Shown here one piece after another: positions 5,013 to 6,554 of a stretch of DNA of 6,554 bases. Below the pieces are notes generated by a model. It saw only the letters and a program-made list of their open reading frames with translations, made no database searches and was not told where the DNA came from. Numbering within the stretch: position 1 is the stretch's first letter; each line of letters begins with the position of its first letter. A program made the translations under genes and the position numbers. This DNA is from Sulfuritalea sp. (lineage in GTDB: Bacteria > Pseudomonadota > Gammaproteobacteria > Burkholderiales > Rhodocyclaceae): positions 1 through 6,554 of the forward strand of contig JAIPCS010000183.1 in the NCBI GenBank assembly GCA_021738105.1. The letters run 5' to 3'.

Positions 5013-6554
5013 TCACTTCTTCTTTTTTTTCTGAGTGTCGAGGCGGAAGCTGACAAATGTACCCGGAGCATCCTCGATCACCTTGAGTTTGCCCTTGGCG
5101 GGGTCGCGAGCCGGAACTTTGGTGTCGTCCAGGTCGGTGATCCACTTTTGCCAATCGGTCCACCAGGAGCCTTCGTGCTGCGTCGCGCCTTCGAACCATT
5201 CGTCCGGAGTCGCGGGCTGGGTTTTGACATCATTGGTCCAGAAGCCATATTTGTTCGCCGATGGTGGATTGACGATGCCGGCAATATGTCCCGAGCCGCC
5301 GAGCGCGAAGCGGACCGGTCCGCCGAGTACGGTCGAGCCGAGATAAACACTGCGCCACGGGGCGATGTGATCTTCGATGGTCGAGATGAAGTAGGACGGC
5401 GTCTTGACCTTGGACAGATCGATCGGAGTATCGAGCAGGGTGATGCCGCCGGGTTCGCGCAGGAGATTGTTCAGGTACATATTGCGCAGGTAGTAGCTGT
5501 GCATCTTGTAAGGCATGCGCGTGGAGTCGGAATTCCAGTACAGCAGGTCGAAGGGGAAGGGGTCCTTGCCCATCAGGTAGTTGTTGACCACGAAGGTCCA
5601 GATCAGGTCGTTGGAGCGCAGCATGTTGAACGTGCCGCCCATCTCCGAGCCTTCCAGAAAACCACGTTCTTCCATTTTCTTTTCGAGGCTGGCAACCTGC
5701 CCTTCGTCGATGAAGACGCCGAGTTCGCCCGGGATCGAGAAATCGAGCAGCGCGACAAAGAAGGTGGCCGAAGCAATGCGCTTGTCTTTCTTGGCAGCCA
5801 TGTAGCCCATGGTTGAGCCGAGCAGCGTACCACCCAGGCAGTAGCCGATCAGGTTCAGTTCCTTTTCGCCGGTTTGCTCGCAAACCTTGTCGATGGCCGC
5901 CAGTGCACCTTCGGTCAGATAGTCGTCAAAGCCCTTCATCGCCAGTTTGGCATCCGGGTTGACCCAGGAAATGACAAACACGCTGTGTCCCTGGTCGGTA
6001 GCCCACTTGATATAGGAATTGCTTTCGCGCAGATCGAGGATGTAGTACTTGTTGATCCAGGGCGGGATGATCAGCAGCGGGCGCTTGTATTGTTGCTTGG
6101 TGGTCGGTGTGAACTGGATCAGCTGAATCATTTCATTCTGGAAAACCACCTTGCCGGGCGTGGTGGCCACGTTTTTGCCCATCTCGAATGCCGAGGGGTC
6201 GGTCATCTTGACGCGCAGCTGACCATCGCCATCTTCAATGTCGCGTAACAGATTGTTCAATCCGTTGAGCAGATTCTGTCCCTGAGTTCTGGCGGTTTCG
6301 CGCAATACTTCCGGGTTGGTCGCTGCGAAGTTCGAGGGCGACAGCGCATCGATGAATTGGCGGGTAAAGAAATTCACCTTCTTTTTTGAGATGTCTTCGA
6401 GACCCTCCACATTGCTGACTGCGTCATGGATGTGGCGGGCGCTGATGAGGTAGCTCTGTTTGATGAAATCAAACAGGAAATGTTCTTCCCATTGCGCGGC
6501 GGCGAAGCGCTTGTCGCCTTTCTTCGGTTCTGCAACCGGTGCGCCCGGCATGCC
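5013..6554 (-). CDS. phaC: Class I poly(3-hydroxyalkanoate) synthase (5' partial)
   Basis: PHA synthase polymerises (R)-3-hydroxyacyl-CoA, typically 3-hydroxybutyryl-CoA, into storage polyester at the granule surface. The frame runs to the window edge. The visible 512 residues (counted from the ATG at 6551) align with R. eutropha PhaC from about residue 80, so roughly 80 N-terminal residues are outside. Visible landmarks: FIDALSPSNFAATNPEVLRE, PLLIIPPWINKYYILDL, VFVISWVNPD, the lipase-like box GYCLGG with nucleophile Cys238, LLYWNSDSTRMP, catalytic Asp394 in TIEDHIAPW and His422 in GSGHIAGIVNPP. The spacing Cys-156-Asp-28-His matches the class I triad closely. Class I is favoured over class III because the protein is long and shows the full N-terminal region. 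The protein ends in five lysines (DTQKKKKK), partly encoded by a run of eight A on the coding strand. No phaA, phaB or phasin gene follows. Any partner genes would have to lie to the right. Confidence 0.97.
   Translation of the reverse strand, partial: GMPGAPVAEPKKGDKRFAAAQWEEHFLFDFIKQSYLISARHIHDAVSNVEGLEDISKKKVNFFTRQFIDALSPSNFAATNPEVLRETARTQGQNLLNGLNNLLRDIEDGDGQLRVKMTDPSAFEMGKNVATTPGKVVFQNEMIQLIQFTPTTKQQYKRPLLIIPPWINKYYILDLRESNSYIKWATDQGHSVFVISWVNPDAKLAMKGFDDYLTEGALAAIDKVCEQTGEKELNLIGYCLGGTLLGSTMGYMAAKKDKRIASATFFVALLDFSIPGELGVFIDEGQVASLEKKMEERGFLEGSEMGGTFNMLRSNDLIWTFVVNNYLMGKDPFPFDLLYWNSDSTRMPYKMHSYYLRNMYLNNLLREPGGITLLDTPIDLSKVKTPSYFISTIEDHIAPWRSVYLGSTVLGGPVRFALGGSGHIAGIVNPPSANKYGFWTNDVKTQPATPDEWFEGATQHEGSWWTDWQKWITDLDDTKVPARDPAKGKLKVIEDAPGTFVSFRLDTQKKKKK

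Noticed and set aside
4911..5816. Open frame on the plus strand, 301 codons
   Set aside because: Antisense to phaC, whose catalytic motifs are intact; its translation has no recognisable domain.

Overview
The window looks like chromosomal DNA from a GC-rich, polyhydroxyalkanoate-storing proteobacterium. A betaproteobacterium, perhaps of the Rhodocyclales/Sterolibacteriaceae kind, is my best guess. That guess rests on protein style (class I PhaC, VF530, AidB-type acyl-CoA dehydrogenase) and not on any search. The window is almost fully coding. I see no tRNA, rRNA, CRISPR array, insertion sequence or phage gene.

Left part, plus strand (1-3639): four genes in one tight directional block. They are an AidB-type acyl-CoA dehydrogenase (5' end cut by the window), a transglutaminase-like protein, a crotonase-family enzyme and a TetR-family regulator. 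The first two junctions are 4-base stop/start overlaps (ATGA, GTGA). The TetR gene starts inside the 3' end of the crotonase gene behind a good Shine-Dalgarno sequence. This looks like a TetR-controlled acyl-CoA catabolic operon. The promoter and any further enzymes would lie to the left of the window.

Right part, minus strand (6554-3671): a class I PHA synthase (phaC, N-terminus cut by the window) is followed by a 75-base gap holding a strong GC-rich hairpin. Then comes a compact run of four small genes: a PIN-domain protein, a nine-cysteine YkgJ-type cluster protein, a VF530-family DNA-binding protein and a 65-residue acidic protein of unknown family. These four are separated by 4 bases or overlap by 4-11 bases, so they are probably co-transcribed. 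The two blocks converge on a 31-base gap (3640-3670) with no convincing terminator.

Functionally, the left block feeds or trims acyl-CoA and PhaC consumes hydroxyacyl-CoA to make storage polymer, but nothing here shows direct coupling between the two. The most unusual material is the small-gene cluster (PIN / Cys cluster / VF530 / unknown). Two left-block enzymes also show active-site substitutions relative to textbook family members.
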